Shown here in pieces: positions 49,022-56,850 of a stretch of 64,000 bases of DNA (positions are counted from its first letter, which is position 1; each line of letters begins with the position of its first letter). The position numbers were made by a program, and so were the translations under genes. Under the pieces are notes generated by a model. That model was not told the origin of the DNA. It saw only the letters and a list, made by a program, of their open reading frames with translations, and did not search any database. The DNA comes from Phenylobacterium sp. LH3H17 (GTDB lineage: Bacteria > Pseudomonadota > Alphaproteobacteria > Caulobacterales > Caulobacteraceae): contig NZ_CP101283.1 in NCBI RefSeq assembly GCF_024298925.1, positions 4,122,513 to 4,186,512 of the forward strand, in the 5' to 3' direction.

Positions 49022-49645
49022 ATGGACGTCTATTTCTCCCCGCTCGCCTGTTCGCTCTCCACCCGCATCGCCGTCTATGAGGCCGACGCCGAGGACCGGG
49101 TCAGCCTGAACCAGGTCGACCCCAAGACAAAGACGGTCAATGGCGGCCTCGACTACCGGACCATCAACGCCAAGGGCCTGGTGCCCGCCGTGCGCACCGA
49201 TGACGGCGAGGTGATCACCGAGAACGCCGCGGTCCTGCAGTACCTGGCCGACGCCTTCCCCGAGGCCGGCCTGGCCCCCGCGGCCGGGGCGCCGGAACGC
49301 TACCGCCTGCAGCAGTGGCTGAGTTTCGTGGGGACCGAGCTGCACAAGCTGGTGTTCAACCCCCTGCTCGCGGCCAAGTCCAATGACGGGGCCAAGGCCT
49401 TCGCCCGCGAGGGTGCGGACGAGCGGTTCGACTATCTGAACAGCCACCTGGAAGGCCGCGAGTACCTGATCGACAAGTTCAGCGTGGCCGACGCCTATCT
49501 GATGGCGGTGCTCAACTGGGCCCAGTTCGTGGGCATCGACCTGGCGAAGTGGCCGGCCGTCGCCGCCTATCGCGACCGGGTCGGCGCCCGCCCCGCCGTG
49601 GCCCGCGCGCTGAAGGAGGAGTTCACCCTCTACCAGGCGGCCTAG
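49022..49645 (+). CDS. Glutathione S-transferase-like protein
   Basis: A 207-aa GST of the GstA/GstB type. The N-terminal thioredoxin-like domain starts [19 protein letters not shown] with the catalytic Ser/Cys region [28 protein letters not shown] with the GSH-binding SENxA-like patch. The C-terminal domain is helical ([19 protein letters not shown]). Its divergent TetR partner suggests induction by a toxic electrophile. AGGAGG-like CGGAGG precedes the ATG. Confidence 0.88.
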   Translation: MDVYFSPLACSLSTRIAVYEADAEDRVSLNQVDPKTKTVNGGLDYRTINAKGLVPAVRTDDGEVITENAAVLQYLADAFPEAGLAPAAGAPERYRLQQWLSFVGTELHKLVFNPLLAAKSNDGAKAFAREGADERFDYLNSHLEGREYLIDKFSVADAYLMAVLNWAQFVGIDLAKWPAVAAYRDRVGARPAVARALKEEFTLYQAA

Positions 49646-49650
49646 GGTCC

Positions 49651-49701
49651 AAAGCGCCGCCCGGAGCGCCGCGTGGCGCTCCGTGCGGCGCCTGGCGCTT
49701 T
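49651..49701 (+). repeat. Nested inverted repeat between GST and dapB
   Basis: The outer pair AAAGCGCC and GGCGCTTT (8 bp) encloses an inner perfect hairpin GGAGCGCC-GCGT-GGCGCTCC. Three interior bases on the left differ from eleven on the right, so a bulged stem-loop is expected. It begins 5 nt after the GST stop. It lacks a long T-run, so it may act as a GST terminator or as a structured dapB leader. Confidence 0.6.
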
Positions 49702-49800
49702 CCGGAAGGAGATGGGCGGCGAGGGCCAGGCAAGCTTGACCCAGCGCCCAAGGACGGGAGAGTAGCGCTCCCCACGTTCGCGTCCGCCGGAGAGTTTCCC

Positions 49801-50571
49801 CTGACCGCCCCGATCAAGATCGCCGTCGCCGGCGCGCTCGGCCGCATGGGCCAGGCGGTGGCCGCCGTGGTCGCCGGCCGCCAGGACGTCGTGCTGTCGG
49901 CACGGTTCGACCGTCCGGGAGCGAGCGGCGAGGGTCTGGTCGACCAGGCCGCGGCGCTGGACGGCGCCGACGTGGTCATCGATTTCACCACCCCCGCCGC
50001 CTCGGTGGCCCTGGCCCAGGCCTGCGCCGCGCGGGGCGGGCCCACCCTGGTGATCGGCTCCACCGGACTTTCCGAGCAGGACCTCGCCGCCATCGGCAAG
50101 GCCGCCGAGACGGTCGCCATCGTCCAGGCCGGAAATTTCTCCCTGGGGGTCAACATGCTGCTGGGCCTGGTGGCCCAGGCCGCCCGGGCGCTCGGCCCCG
50201 ACGCCTACGACATCGAGATCTTCGAGGCCCACCACCGGCGCAAGGTCGACGCGCCCTCCGGCACCGCCCTGATGCTGGGCCAGGCTGCAGCCAAGGGTCG
50301 CGGCGTGGATCTGGCGCTGGCCGCCGCGCGGGCGCGTGAGGGCAATACCGGTCCCCGGATTCCGGGCGACATCGGCTTCTCGGTCATGCGCGGCGGCGAC
50401 ATCATCGGCGAGCACTCGGTGACGTTCGCCGCCGACGACGAGATCCTGACCCTGAGCCACTCGGCCCGCGACCGTGGCCTGTTCGCCCGGGGCGCGGTGG
50501 AGGCCGCCCGCTGGGTCGCGAACCGGCCGCCCGGCAAGTACGACATGCAGGACGTGCTGGGTCTCAACTGA
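49801..50571 (+). CDS. dapB: 4-hydroxy-tetrahydrodipicolinate reductase, CTG start
   Basis: A 256-aa Dap[15 protein letters not shown] is the NAD(P)-binding motif, [22 protein letters not shown] and [19 protein letters not shown] (catalytic His and Lys region) follow, then [17 protein letters not shown] and [16 protein letters not shown]. It makes tetrahydrodipicolinate for lysine and peptidoglycan. No ATG, GTG or TTG exists in frame near the conserved N-terminus: the expected start reads CTG-ACC-GCC after GGAGAG (6-nt spacing). Proteins of this family begin [14 protein letters not shown] here, so CTG as initiator is the best explanation. Confidence 0.85.
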   Translation: MTAPIKIAVAGALGRMGQAVAAVVAGRQDVVLSARFDRPGASGEGLVDQAAALDGADVVIDFTTPAASVALAQACAARGGPTLVIGSTGLSEQDLAAIGKAAETVAIVQAGNFSLGVNMLLGLVAQAARALGPDAYDIEIFEAHHRRKVDAPSGTALMLGQAAAKGRGVDLALAAARAREGNTGPRIPGDIGFSVMRGGDIIGEHSVTFAADDEILTLSHSARDRGLFARGAVEAARWVANRPPGKYDMQDVLGLN

Positions 50572-50584
50572 GAGGGCGTGCTTG

Positions 50585-52021
50585 ATGGCCGATCTGCTGA
50601 GGCGCGACGCCACGGGCCAGCTCGCCGCGCTCATGGCCAAGGACGTCTCGGCCGTCGAGCTGCTGAAGCTGGCCCTGGCCCGGCACGAGGCCACCCACGC
50701 CCGCCTGAACGTGGTGATCGCCGCCGACCTCGACCGCGCGCTGGACGCAGCCCGTGCCGTCGACGACCTGCGCCTGCGCGGCGAGACCCTGGGTCCGCTC
50801 GCCGGCCTGCCGATGACCATCAAGGACACCCTGGACGTGGCGGGCCTGCCGGCCTCCTCCGGCCTCGACGCCTTCCGCCATCGCAAGGCCGAGGACGCCG
50901 TCGCGGTGACCCACGCCCGCCGGGCCGGGGCTGTGATCTGGGGCAAGACCAATGTTCCGGTGATGGCCGGCGACTGGCAGAGCTTCAACGCCGTCTATGG
51001 GACCTCGAACAATCCCTGGGACGTCGCCCGCACCACCGGCGGCTCGTCGGGCGGGTCCGCCGGCGCCCTGGCGGCAGGGGTCACGTCGCTGGAGATCGGC
51101 TCGGATATCGCCGGTTCCCTGCGGGTCCCGGCAAGCTTCTGCGGCGTGTTCTCCCACAAGCCCACCTGGGGAATGGTCTCGCAGCGCGGCCACGTGCCCC
51201 CCGCGCCCGGCGCCCATATCGAGCGCGACCTCAATGTGGTCGGGCCGATGGCTCGATCGGCTCGTGACCTGCGTCTGCTGCTCTCGGTGATCGAGAACGG
51301 CCCCATCGCCGCCAAGGCCAGGCCCGCCGACCTTCCGTCCCTGCGCGTCGGCCTGTGGCTGGACGAGCCGCTGTTTCCGCTGGATCCAGAGGTCCGCCTG
51401 GTGCTTGAAACCCTGGCTGGCGAACTCGCCGCCGCCGGCGCCGAGATCCAGCCGATCTCCAGCCCCGTGCCGGCCGACCAGCTCATGGCCGCTTTCCAAA
51501 CCCTGCTGGGGTCGATCATCGGCGGTGACCTGCCGCCCGCCCTGCAGCGGCGGGCGCGGCGGGCGCGGGCCTTGGCCGACCTGGCCGGCTCTGTCGGCAT
51601 CGATCTCAAGTCCTGGGGCGGCCTGTCGCGCGCCTATGCCGCCAGCCATGCGGAGTGGATCGCCGCCGACGAGGTCCGCGCCCGGATGAGCCACGTCATG
51701 GGCGAGCTGTTCCTGCGGTTCGACGTGATCCTGGCGCCCGTGACACCGCGGGTCGCATTCCCGCACGACCACCGGCCGTTCACGGCCCGCCGGCTGCAGC
51801 TGACGGACGGGACCCAGGTCCCCTACACGGCGATGATGAACTGGGTCGCCCTGGCGACCGCCTGCCGCCTGCCGGTCACGGTGGTCCCCGCGGGCCTCGC
51901 GGCTTCAGGCCTGCCCGTAGGGATGCAGATCATCGGGCCGCGCGGCGGTGACTCCCGGACCCTGGCGGTCGCCCAGGCCATCGACGAGACCCTGCGCGGC
52001 TACATCCCGCCGCCGTCCTAG
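50585..52021 (+). CDS. Amidase (amidase-signature family)
   Basis: A 478-aa amidase-signature hydrolase. The Ser-cisSer-Lys triad can be placed in LPMTIKDTLDVAG (Lys) and GGSSGGSAGALAAG with SDIAGSLRVPA (nucleophile). C-terminal segments AARRLQLTDGTQVPYTAMMNW and GLPVGMQIIGPRGGD match. Without gatB/gatC alongside, it is probably not a tRNA amidotransferase but a stand-alone amidase; substrate unknown. It follows dapB by 13 nt and could be co-transcribed. Confidence 0.9.
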   Translation: MADLLRRDATGQLAALMAKDVSAVELLKLALARHEATHARLNVVIAADLDRALDAARAVDDLRLRGETLGPLAGLPMTIKDTLDVAGLPASSGLDAFRHRKAEDAVAVTHARRAGAVIWGKTNVPVMAGDWQSFNAVYGTSNNPWDVARTTGGSSGGSAGALAAGVTSLEIGSDIAGSLRVPASFCGVFSHKPTWGMVSQRGHVPPAPGAHIERDLNVVGPMARSARDLRLLLSVIENGPIAAKARPADLPSLRVGLWLDEPLFPLDPEVRLVLETLAGELAAAGAEIQPISSPVPADQLMAAFQTLLGSIIGGDLPPALQRRARRARALADLAGSVGIDLKSWGGLSRAYAASHAEWIAADEVRARMSHVMGELFLRFDVILAPVTPRVAFPHDHRPFTARRLQLTDGTQVPYTAMMNWVALATACRLPVTVVPAGLAASGLPVGMQIIGPRGGDSRTLAVAQAIDETLRGYIPPPS

Positions 52022-52602
52022 ATCGCGGCCGGCGCCTCGCGCAGGTGGGCGCGCTCGTTCAGGCTGACCACGTTCCGCTGGCCGCCGCGGGCGCACATGA
52101 AACGGTGGACGCTGGTGTAGCCGGGCTCGAAGAACAGCCGCGGCTCCATCTTCAGCACATGAGCCGTCCAGACATTGATCACCCCGCCATGGCAGAAGAC
52201 CGCCACGCGCCCCCCGGGATGGGCGGCGATGACCTCCTCCAGCGCCCCGACGACCTGGTCCTGGAAGGCGGGCACGTCCACGCCGTGGCCGCCTTCGGCC
52301 AGGGCTTTCCAGGCGGCGTAGTCCTCACGCTTCAACACTTCCATGGGCACGTAGGCGCCCGACTCGCGGTCGAACTCGGCCACGCCCTCGTGCAACTGCA
52401 ACGCATGGCCGCCGCGGGCCACGAAGGGTTCGGCGGTCTGGACCGCGCGCCGCATGGGGCTGGACCAGGCCGCGTCGACTCCGTCGTCGGCCAGCCAGAG
52501 CGCGACGCGCCGGGCCTGGTCGTGGCCCTCCTCGGAGAGCTCCGGATCGGCATGGCCGTCGCTGCGCACCGGCAGGCCGTGTCGGACGAGAATAAGTTCC
52601 AT
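52018..52602 (-). CDS. Histidine phosphatase-family protein
   Basis: A 194-aa phosphoglycerate-mutase-like phosphatase: LVRHGLPVRS (the RHG core), DEGHDQA-like SEEGHDQARRVALWLADD, SPMRRAVQTAEPF, and FCHGGVINVWTAH with the second catalytic His. The C-terminal part is Trp/Arg-rich. Substrate unknown. It precedes (downstream of) dut on the same strand with a 2-nt gap, so it is in the coaBC-dut-phosphatase operon. Its 3' end overlaps that of the convergent amidase gene. Confidence 0.88.
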   Translation of the reverse strand: MELILVRHGLPVRSDGHADPELSEEGHDQARRVALWLADDGVDAAWSSPMRRAVQTAEPFVARGGHALQLHEGVAEFDRESGAYVPMEVLKREDYAAWKALAEGGHGVDVPAFQDQVVGALEEVIAAHPGGRVAVFCHGGVINVWTAHVLKMEPRLFFEPGYTSVHRFMCARGGQRNVVSLNERAHLREAPAAI

Positions 52603-52604
52603 GC

Positions 52605-53060
52605 CTACCGCCCCCCAGTCGAGCCGAAGCCGCCCGCGCCGCGGACGGTGTCGTCCAGGTCGGCGACCTCGGCCAGGACCGCCTGGATCACCGGGGCGAT
52701 GATCATCTGGGCGATGCGATCGCCGCGGCGGATCGTGAAGGCCTCGCCGCCGTGATTGATCAGGATCACCTTCACCTCGCCGCGATAGTCGGCGTCCACC
52801 GTCCCCGGCGAGTTCAGGCAGGTGATTCCGGACTTCAGCGCCAGGCCCGAACGCGGCCGCACCTGGCCCTCGAAGCCGGAGGGGATCGCGAAGGCGAGGC
52901 CCGTCGGCACCGGAAACCGCGCGCCGGGGGCCAGCACCACGGGGGCATCCTCCGGCACGGCGGCGCGCAGGTCCATGCCCGCGGCGTCGGCGGTCTCATA
53001 ACCGGGCAGCGGCAGGTCGAGATTGTGCGGCAGGCGTTTGACGGGGACGGTCGGCGTCAC
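52605..53060 (-). CDS. dut: Deoxyuridine 5'-triphosphate nucleotidohydrolase
   Basis: A 151-aa trimeric dUTPase with all five motifs: [41 protein letters not shown] and GAGGFGSTG. It hydrolyses dUTP to dUMP and keeps uracil out of DNA. The GTG start overlaps the coaBC stop (GTGA), so it is translationally coupled. coaBC-dut is a known proteobacterial pairing. Confidence 0.95.
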   Translation of the reverse strand: MTPTVPVKRLPHNLDLPLPGYETADAAGMDLRAAVPEDAPVVLAPGARFPVPTGLAFAIPSGFEGQVRPRSGLALKSGITCLNSPGTVDADYRGEVKVILINHGGEAFTIRRGDRIAQMIIAPVIQAVLAEVADLDDTVRGAGGFGSTGGR

Positions 53061-54265
53061 GAGAGCTCCTGGGCCATTCGGGCGGCGAGCTTCTGCGCCA
53101 CCTGCGACTTCGCGGTCCGCTCCCATCGCTCGATTCCCCCCGCCGTGACGATAGACACCGTGTTGTCATCCCCGCCCATGACGCCCTCGAGGCTCACATC
53201 ATTGGCCACGATCCAGTCGCAGCCTTTGCGCGCCAGCTTTGCCTTGGCGTAGTTTTCCACGTCGTTGGTCTCGGCGGCGAACCCCACCACCAGCTTCGGC
53301 CGGCGGGCGGAGGTCGAGAGGGTGGCCAGGATGTCGGGGTTCTCCACCAGGGCGATGGAAGGCGGGCCGCCGCCGTACTTCTTCAGCTTGGTCCCAGCCG
53401 TATCGGCGGGACGCCAGTCGGCCACCGCGGCGACGCAGACGGCGATGTCGGCCGGCAGGGCCGCCTCGCAGGCCGCCAGCATCTGGCGGGCGGTCTCCAC
53501 GTCCACGCGCTTGACGCCTACTGGAGTCGGCACCGCCACCGGGCCGGCCACGAGAGTCACCTCGGCGCCGAGATCGGCCAGGGCCTTGGCGATGGCGAAA
53601 CCCTGCTTGCCGCTGGAGCGGTTGGTCAGCAGGCGCACGGGATCCAGCGGTTCGGCGGTGGGGCCGGCGGTGACGATAGCGCGCTTGCCGGCCAGGGGCC
53701 GGGCCGCGGGGCCGGCAAGCGCCTGCAGGATCGCCTCGAAGATCGCGGCGGGCTCCGCCATCCGCCCGAAGCCGAACTCGCCGCAAGCCATGGCCCCCTC
53801 GTCCGGACCGACGAACAGCACGCCGTCGGCCTTCAGGGTCGCGAGGTTGCGGCGGGTGGCGGCGTGCCCCCACATCCGCACGTTCATGGCCGGCGCCATC
53901 AGGACGGGCTTGTCGGTGGCCAGCAGGGTGGTCGAGGCCAGGTCCCCGGCCAGGCCGTGGGCCGCCTTGGCCATCAGGTCGGCGGTGGCCGGCGCCACCA
54001 CCACCAGGTCCGCCGAGCGCGACAGCTCGATATGGCCCATCTCGGCCTCGTCGGTGAGCGAGAAGAGCTGCGAGTAGACCTTGTCTTCGGCCAGGGCGGC
54101 CAGGGACAGCGGGGTGACGAATTCGGCGCCCGCCCGGGTGAGGATCGGCCGCACCCCAATGCCGGCCTTGCGTAGCAGGCGGGTCAGTTCCAGGGCCTTA
54201 TAGGCGGCGATCCCGCCCCCGACGATCAGCAGAATCCGTTGGTCCGACAAGGTTTGACGCCCCAA
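53057..54265 (-). CDS. coaBC: Bifunctional phosphopantothenoylcysteine decarboxylase/synthase
   Basis: A 402-aa CoaBC (Dfp). The decarboxylase half has [17 protein letters not shown] (flavin/phosphate binding), [21 protein letters not shown] and [11 protein letters not shown]; the synthase half begins about residue 195 with [25 protein letters not shown] and ends [16 protein letters not shown]. It makes 4-phosphopantetheine on the path to coenzyme A. The mobile element's left end lies about 75 nt upstream of its start codon and may affect its promoter. Confidence 0.95.
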   Translation of the reverse strand: MGRQTLSDQRILLIVGGGIAAYKALELTRLLRKAGIGVRPILTRAGAEFVTPLSLAALAEDKVYSQLFSLTDEAEMGHIELSRSADLVVVAPATADLMAKAAHGLAGDLASTTLLATDKPVLMAPAMNVRMWGHAATRRNLATLKADGVLFVGPDEGAMACGEFGFGRMAEPAAIFEAILQALAGPAARPLAGKRAIVTAGPTAEPLDPVRLLTNRSSGKQGFAIAKALADLGAEVTLVAGPVAVPTPVGVKRVDVETARQMLAACEAALPADIAVCVAAVADWRPADTAGTKLKKYGGGPPSIALVENPDILATLSTSARRPKLVVGFAAETNDVENYAKAKLARKGCDWIVANDVSLEGVMGGDDNTVSIVTAGGIERWERTAKSQVAQKLAARMAQELS

Positions 54266-54340
54266 GCAACAGGTCCCCGGTCATAGGCCAAACGCGGGCG
54301 CTGGACAAACATGCGTTTCTGTTCTTAATTTGTTCCACAG

Positions 54341-54348
54341 CTTGGCCG
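54341..54348. repeat. Target-site duplication, left copy
   Basis: CTTGGCCG precedes the left inverted end and recurs directly after the right inverted end (56824-56831). An 8-bp duplication is the size made by IS1595-family transposases. The last G also fits as the first base of the inverted repeat, so the boundary has a 1-bp ambiguity. Confidence 0.85.
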
Positions 54349-54372
54349 GCGATATTATACTTGCCGTACCCA
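54348..54372 (+). repeat. Terminal inverted repeat, left end
   Basis: The 25-bp end starts GGCGATATTATACTTG and closes CCGTACCCA; its partner at 56799-56823 matches at 22 of 25 positions in inverted orientation. Both ends hold a TATACT hexamer facing inward, which could serve as a -10 element for the flanking genes. Confidence 0.85.
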
Positions 54373-54411
54373 AAAAGAACGATTAGGTTGATTCCACAAG
54401 GAGTTAGCCCG

Positions 54412-55353
54412 ATGTCGGTTCTTTCGCAGCCCCACTTCCACAACGAAGCCGCCGCCTACGCTTACGTCGAGGCGCGCGTCTGGCCGCAAGGTCCGATTTG
54501 CCCCCATTGCGGCGGCGTGGAGCGCATTGGCCTCATGGGCGGCAAGTCCACCCGGATCGGGGCTTACAAGTGCTACCAGTGCCGCAAGCCCTTCACCGTG
54601 AAGGTCGGGACCATCTTCGAGGCCAGCCACGTTCCCCTGCGTCTGTGGCTGCAAGCCATGTTCCTGATGGCATCCTCGAAGAAGGGCGTGAGCGCCAACC
54701 AACTGCATCGCACCCTGGGCGTCACCCTCAAGACTGCCTGGTTCATGGCTCACCGCATCCGGAAGGCGATGGAGAGCGACGACGCCAACCCGTTCGGCAT
54801 GGGCGGCGCGACCGTCGAAGTGGACGAAACCTTCATCGGGACCGATCCCGGCGCTCCGGCTCCCAAGAAGGGCAAGCCGCGCGGGATCAAGCAAATGCAG
54901 AAGGTCGTCTCCCTCGTGGAGCGTGAGACCGGCCGCGCCCGCTCGGTTGTCATCGACAACTACAGCCTGTCGGACATCACCCTCGTGGTTGAAGCCAACC
55001 TCCACCGCGAGGCCAACCTGCTCACCGACGAGAGCCGCATGTACACCGTGGTCGGCAAGACCTTCGCCAGCCACAACACCGTCAATCACTCCAAGGGCGA
55101 GTATGTGAACCGCCAGGACAAGGCGATCCACACCAACACCATCGAAGGCTACTTCTCGATCTTCAAGCGCGGGATGCGCGGCGTCTACCAGCACGCCGCC
55201 AAGCGCCACCTGCATCGCTATCTGGCCGAGTTCGATTTCCGCTATAGCTACCGCATCGCGCTGGGCGTGAACGATGTGCAGCGGGCTGATATGATGCTGG
55301 CCGGTGTGACCGGTAAGCGCCTCACCTATCAAACAGCTCGTGGGGCGATCTAA
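54412..55353 (+). CDS. IS1595-family (ISXO2-like) transposase
   Basis: A 313-aa DDE-type transposase. The N-terminal zinc ribbon is CPHCGG ... YKCYQCRKPF, followed by TVKVGTIFEASHVPLRLWL, a helical DNA-binding part (KGVSANQLHRTLGVTLKTAWFM) and then the catalytic domain: VEVDETFIG (first Asp), LLTDESRMY (second Asp) and NTIEGYFSIFKRGMRG for the third, which in this family is Asn/Glu of HxxHxxE/N type, here TNTIEGYFS. All three regions look intact. ATG at MSVLSQPHF behind AAGGAG. It should move the element between the two inverted ends. Confidence 0.92.
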   Translation: MSVLSQPHFHNEAAAYAYVEARVWPQGPICPHCGGVERIGLMGGKSTRIGAYKCYQCRKPFTVKVGTIFEASHVPLRLWLQAMFLMASSKKGVSANQLHRTLGVTLKTAWFMAHRIRKAMESDDANPFGMGGATVEVDETFIGTDPGAPAPKKGKPRGIKQMQKVVSLVERETGRARSVVIDNYSLSDITLVVEANLHREANLLTDESRMYTVVGKTFASHNTVNHSKGEYVNRQDKAIHTNTIEGYFSIFKRGMRGVYQHAAKRHLHRYLAEFDFRYSYRIALGVNDVQRADMMLAGVTGKRLTYQTARGAI

Positions 55354-55367
55354 GGCGAAGGAAGCCG

Positions 55368-55535
55368 ATGGCGGACAAGAAACCGAAGGACGAGGACGAG
55401 GCGCAAAGCCGAAGGTTCATCGAAGCCGCAACCGATCTCGAAGCGGCTGGCGAACTAAACCTCACCGAAAGCGAAGCCGCGTTTGAACGGCTCGTTGACA
55501 ACGCCTTGCCAGCGCGGAAGCCGCCGGAAAAATAG
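55368..55535 (+). CDS. Small acidic/charged ORF downstream of the transposase (55 aa)
   Basis: The ORF begins MADKKPKDEDEAQSRRF, contains EAATDLEAAGELNLTESEAAFERLVDNAL and ends PARKPPEK. It is highly charged and helical. It starts 14 nt after the transposase stop with GGCGAAGGAAG upstream, so it is probably co-expressed with it. I recall similar small ORFs behind transposases of this type in other alphaproteobacteria, but that is memory, not a check. Function unknown. Confidence 0.6.
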   Translation: MADKKPKDEDEAQSRRFIEAATDLEAAGELNLTESEAAFERLVDNALPARKPPEK

Positions 55536-55570
55536 GGGATTCCCTCAGCGAATCGAACGCGCTAAGGAAA

Positions 55571-55600
55571 GGGCGTCGCCCCCGCTAGGAAACGACGCCC
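55571..55600 (-). terminator. Hairpin between convergent passenger genes
   Basis: GGGCGTCG and CGACGCCC pair over a 14-nt loop. On the minus strand the stem is followed by TTTCC, a modest T-run that could end the DUF3800 and 43-aa transcript; the plus-strand genes converge on it from the left. Confidence 0.5.
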
Positions 55601-55605
55601 CCCTC

Positions 55606-55737
55606 CTACCTCGCGCGCTTGCGCTTGGCAGGAACCTTCACGGTCTGGACATAAGCAGTCGCCTTGCGGCGGTTAGCTTCCGAGATGGGAATGATCTTCC
55701 CAGTCTTGGCGTCCTTCCCGATCTGACGGGTAGCCAT
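55606..55737 (-). CDS. Small basic protein, transposon passenger (43 aa)
   Basis: The product starts MATRQIGKDAKTGKIIPI, continues SEANRRKATAYVQTVKV and ends PAKRKRAR: 43 residues with a strong net positive charge. The Shine-Dalgarno GGAGGTGAT is a near-perfect match to the 16S rRNA tail, 6 nt before the ATG, so it is well translated if transcribed. It lies about 150 nt downstream of the DUF3800 gene on the same strand. A nucleic-acid-binding or ribosome-associated role is possible from the charge; no function is known. Confidence 0.65.
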   Translation of the reverse strand: MATRQIGKDAKTGKIIPISEANRRKATAYVQTVKVPAKRKRAR

Positions 55738-55885
55738 TTGCACATCACCTCCAATCCGGGGCCGTTGCCCCTCGCTACAGGCATGACCTGCGGATTGTGA
55801 TGATCGCGTCCGACGACTCGCCAACCGGGAAATTAACCAGTTTCTTCGCGGAAGTTGAGTCAATTCAGCCGCCTAAGCGACAGGG

Positions 55886-56782
55886 CTAGACTTTGCTGGT
55901 CCGGTAGTCGGGCCGGAACTGCGCCAATTCCTCCACAACGTCTTCGGGCAAGCCCATGGCGCGGGCCACTTCGCGAGTGGCCTGATCCGTGTGTTCCCAA
56001 TCGGCCCGGACGTTCGCCTTAAAATGTTCGAGATGCGGGCGCCCGAAGAAGCCGAGCTTGTCTCGGGGCCGCATCAGGGCCTTCAGGTCGGCCCGGACCG
56101 GGCGAGGGTCGCCCGTCATGTTGCGGCTCGCCTGTAGACGCCAGAGCCAAGCTAATAGATCCCCCGGCTGCACCTGCGGCGTCTCCTTCGGCACAAACGA
56201 GTGTGCGCGGTAGCCGATGCGCGGGCCGAAGTCGTCCGACTTCAGCAGGAACCGCAGGTAGCGGTGAGCATCGTCCGCGTGTTTGTGGCCTTGCTCGAAA
56301 AAGAAGGCGGTCGGCGAGGTGCGGGTGAAAACGCTGCGCCAGTGGGCGATGTGGTAGAAGCAGGACATCAGGGCGAAGGCGTATGGCGTTGGCATTAGGG
56401 TGCTGGCGCGGTCTGGGAACACCTCTCCATAGGCTTCCTGATCGACCGCGACGGCCACGCCGAAGTCGCTCTTTTCCTTCGTTAGCGCGATCAGGTGCCG
56501 CGACACCTCGTCGGCGTCGGTGCGGCCCTTAAAAATGCCGGCCGTGTGCGCGCATTCGTTGGCGTGAAAGTACGGCAGGCCCCGCCGGCTCAGGTATTGG
56601 GACCACTCTTTGCCGAACTCCACCGCTTTCGACTTTCGGAAAACGTAGCCGGCCACGCATAGGACGCGAGGCTTCCGGTCCTCGTAGCTCTCGTCAAAAT
56701 AGGCTTCCGAGACCGTGACCAAGTCGCCGCCATTCGGGATCAGGATGTCCAGCAGCCGAGCCGACTCGGCATGGCTATTCAT
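55886..56782 (-). CDS. DUF3800 domain protein, transposon passenger
   Basis: A 298-aa protein. VSEAYFDESYEDRKPRVLCVAGYVF is the N-terminal DUF3800 signature (normally YxDESG), with EWSQYLSRRGLPYFHANECAHTAGIF and the Asp/Glu positions spaced through the fold; AVDQEAYGEVF and FFEQGHKHADDAHRYLRFLL follow, with QPGDLLAWLW near residue 205. The fold is thought to be RNase H-like with an acidic site; its role is not established. It is the largest passenger gene; its start lies only 17 nt inside the right inverted end, so transcription must begin at or beyond the element's edge. Confidence 0.85.
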   Translation of the reverse strand: MNSHAESARLLDILIPNGGDLVTVSEAYFDESYEDRKPRVLCVAGYVFRKSKAVEFGKEWSQYLSRRGLPYFHANECAHTAGIFKGRTDADEVSRHLIALTKEKSDFGVAVAVDQEAYGEVFPDRASTLMPTPYAFALMSCFYHIAHWRSVFTRTSPTAFFFEQGHKHADDAHRYLRFLLKSDDFGPRIGYRAHSFVPKETPQVQPGDLLAWLWRLQASRNMTGDPRPVRADLKALMRPRDKLGFFGRPHLEHFKANVRADWEHTDQATREVARAMGLPEDVVEELAQFRPDYRTSKV

Positions 56783-56798
56783 CTACCACACCCCGGCC

Positions 56799-56823
56799 TG
56801 GGTACGCGAAGTATAACATCGCC
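56799..56823 (-). repeat. Terminal inverted repeat, right end
   Basis: Reverse complement begins GGCGATGTTATACTTC and closes GCGTACCCA; it matches the left end at 22 of 25 positions. The inward-facing TATACT may give the -10 of the DUF3800 promoter. Confidence 0.85.
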
Positions 56824-56831
56824 CTTGGCCG
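56824..56831. repeat. Target-site duplication, right copy
   Basis: CTTGGCCG identical to the left copy at 54341-54348. Removing the element and one copy restores a plain intergenic region between coaBC and the lipoprotein gene. Confidence 0.85.
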
Positions 56832-56850
56832 TGTGTCTGGAGGGACTGGA

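Larger units (their letters stand above)
54349..56823. mobile_element. IS1595-family transposon with passenger genes
   Basis: About 2.5 kb, bounded by 25-bp inverted ends (22 of 25 matching) and flanked by an 8-bp direct repeat CTTGGCCG. It encodes an IS1595-type transposase and a 55-codon ORF on the plus strand and, convergent to them, a DUF3800 gene and a 43-codon gene. IS1595 groups such as ISNwi1 and ISNha5 are known to carry passenger genes; whether these four genes belong to such a group is inferred. Both ends and TSD are intact, so the insertion looks recent. Base composition is a little less GC-rich than the neighbours. Confidence 0.88.

Noticed and set aside
55886..56782. DUF3800 as a proven defence gene
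   Set aside because: The domain is found near defence genes at times, but nothing here shows activity. It is kept only as a passenger of unknown role.
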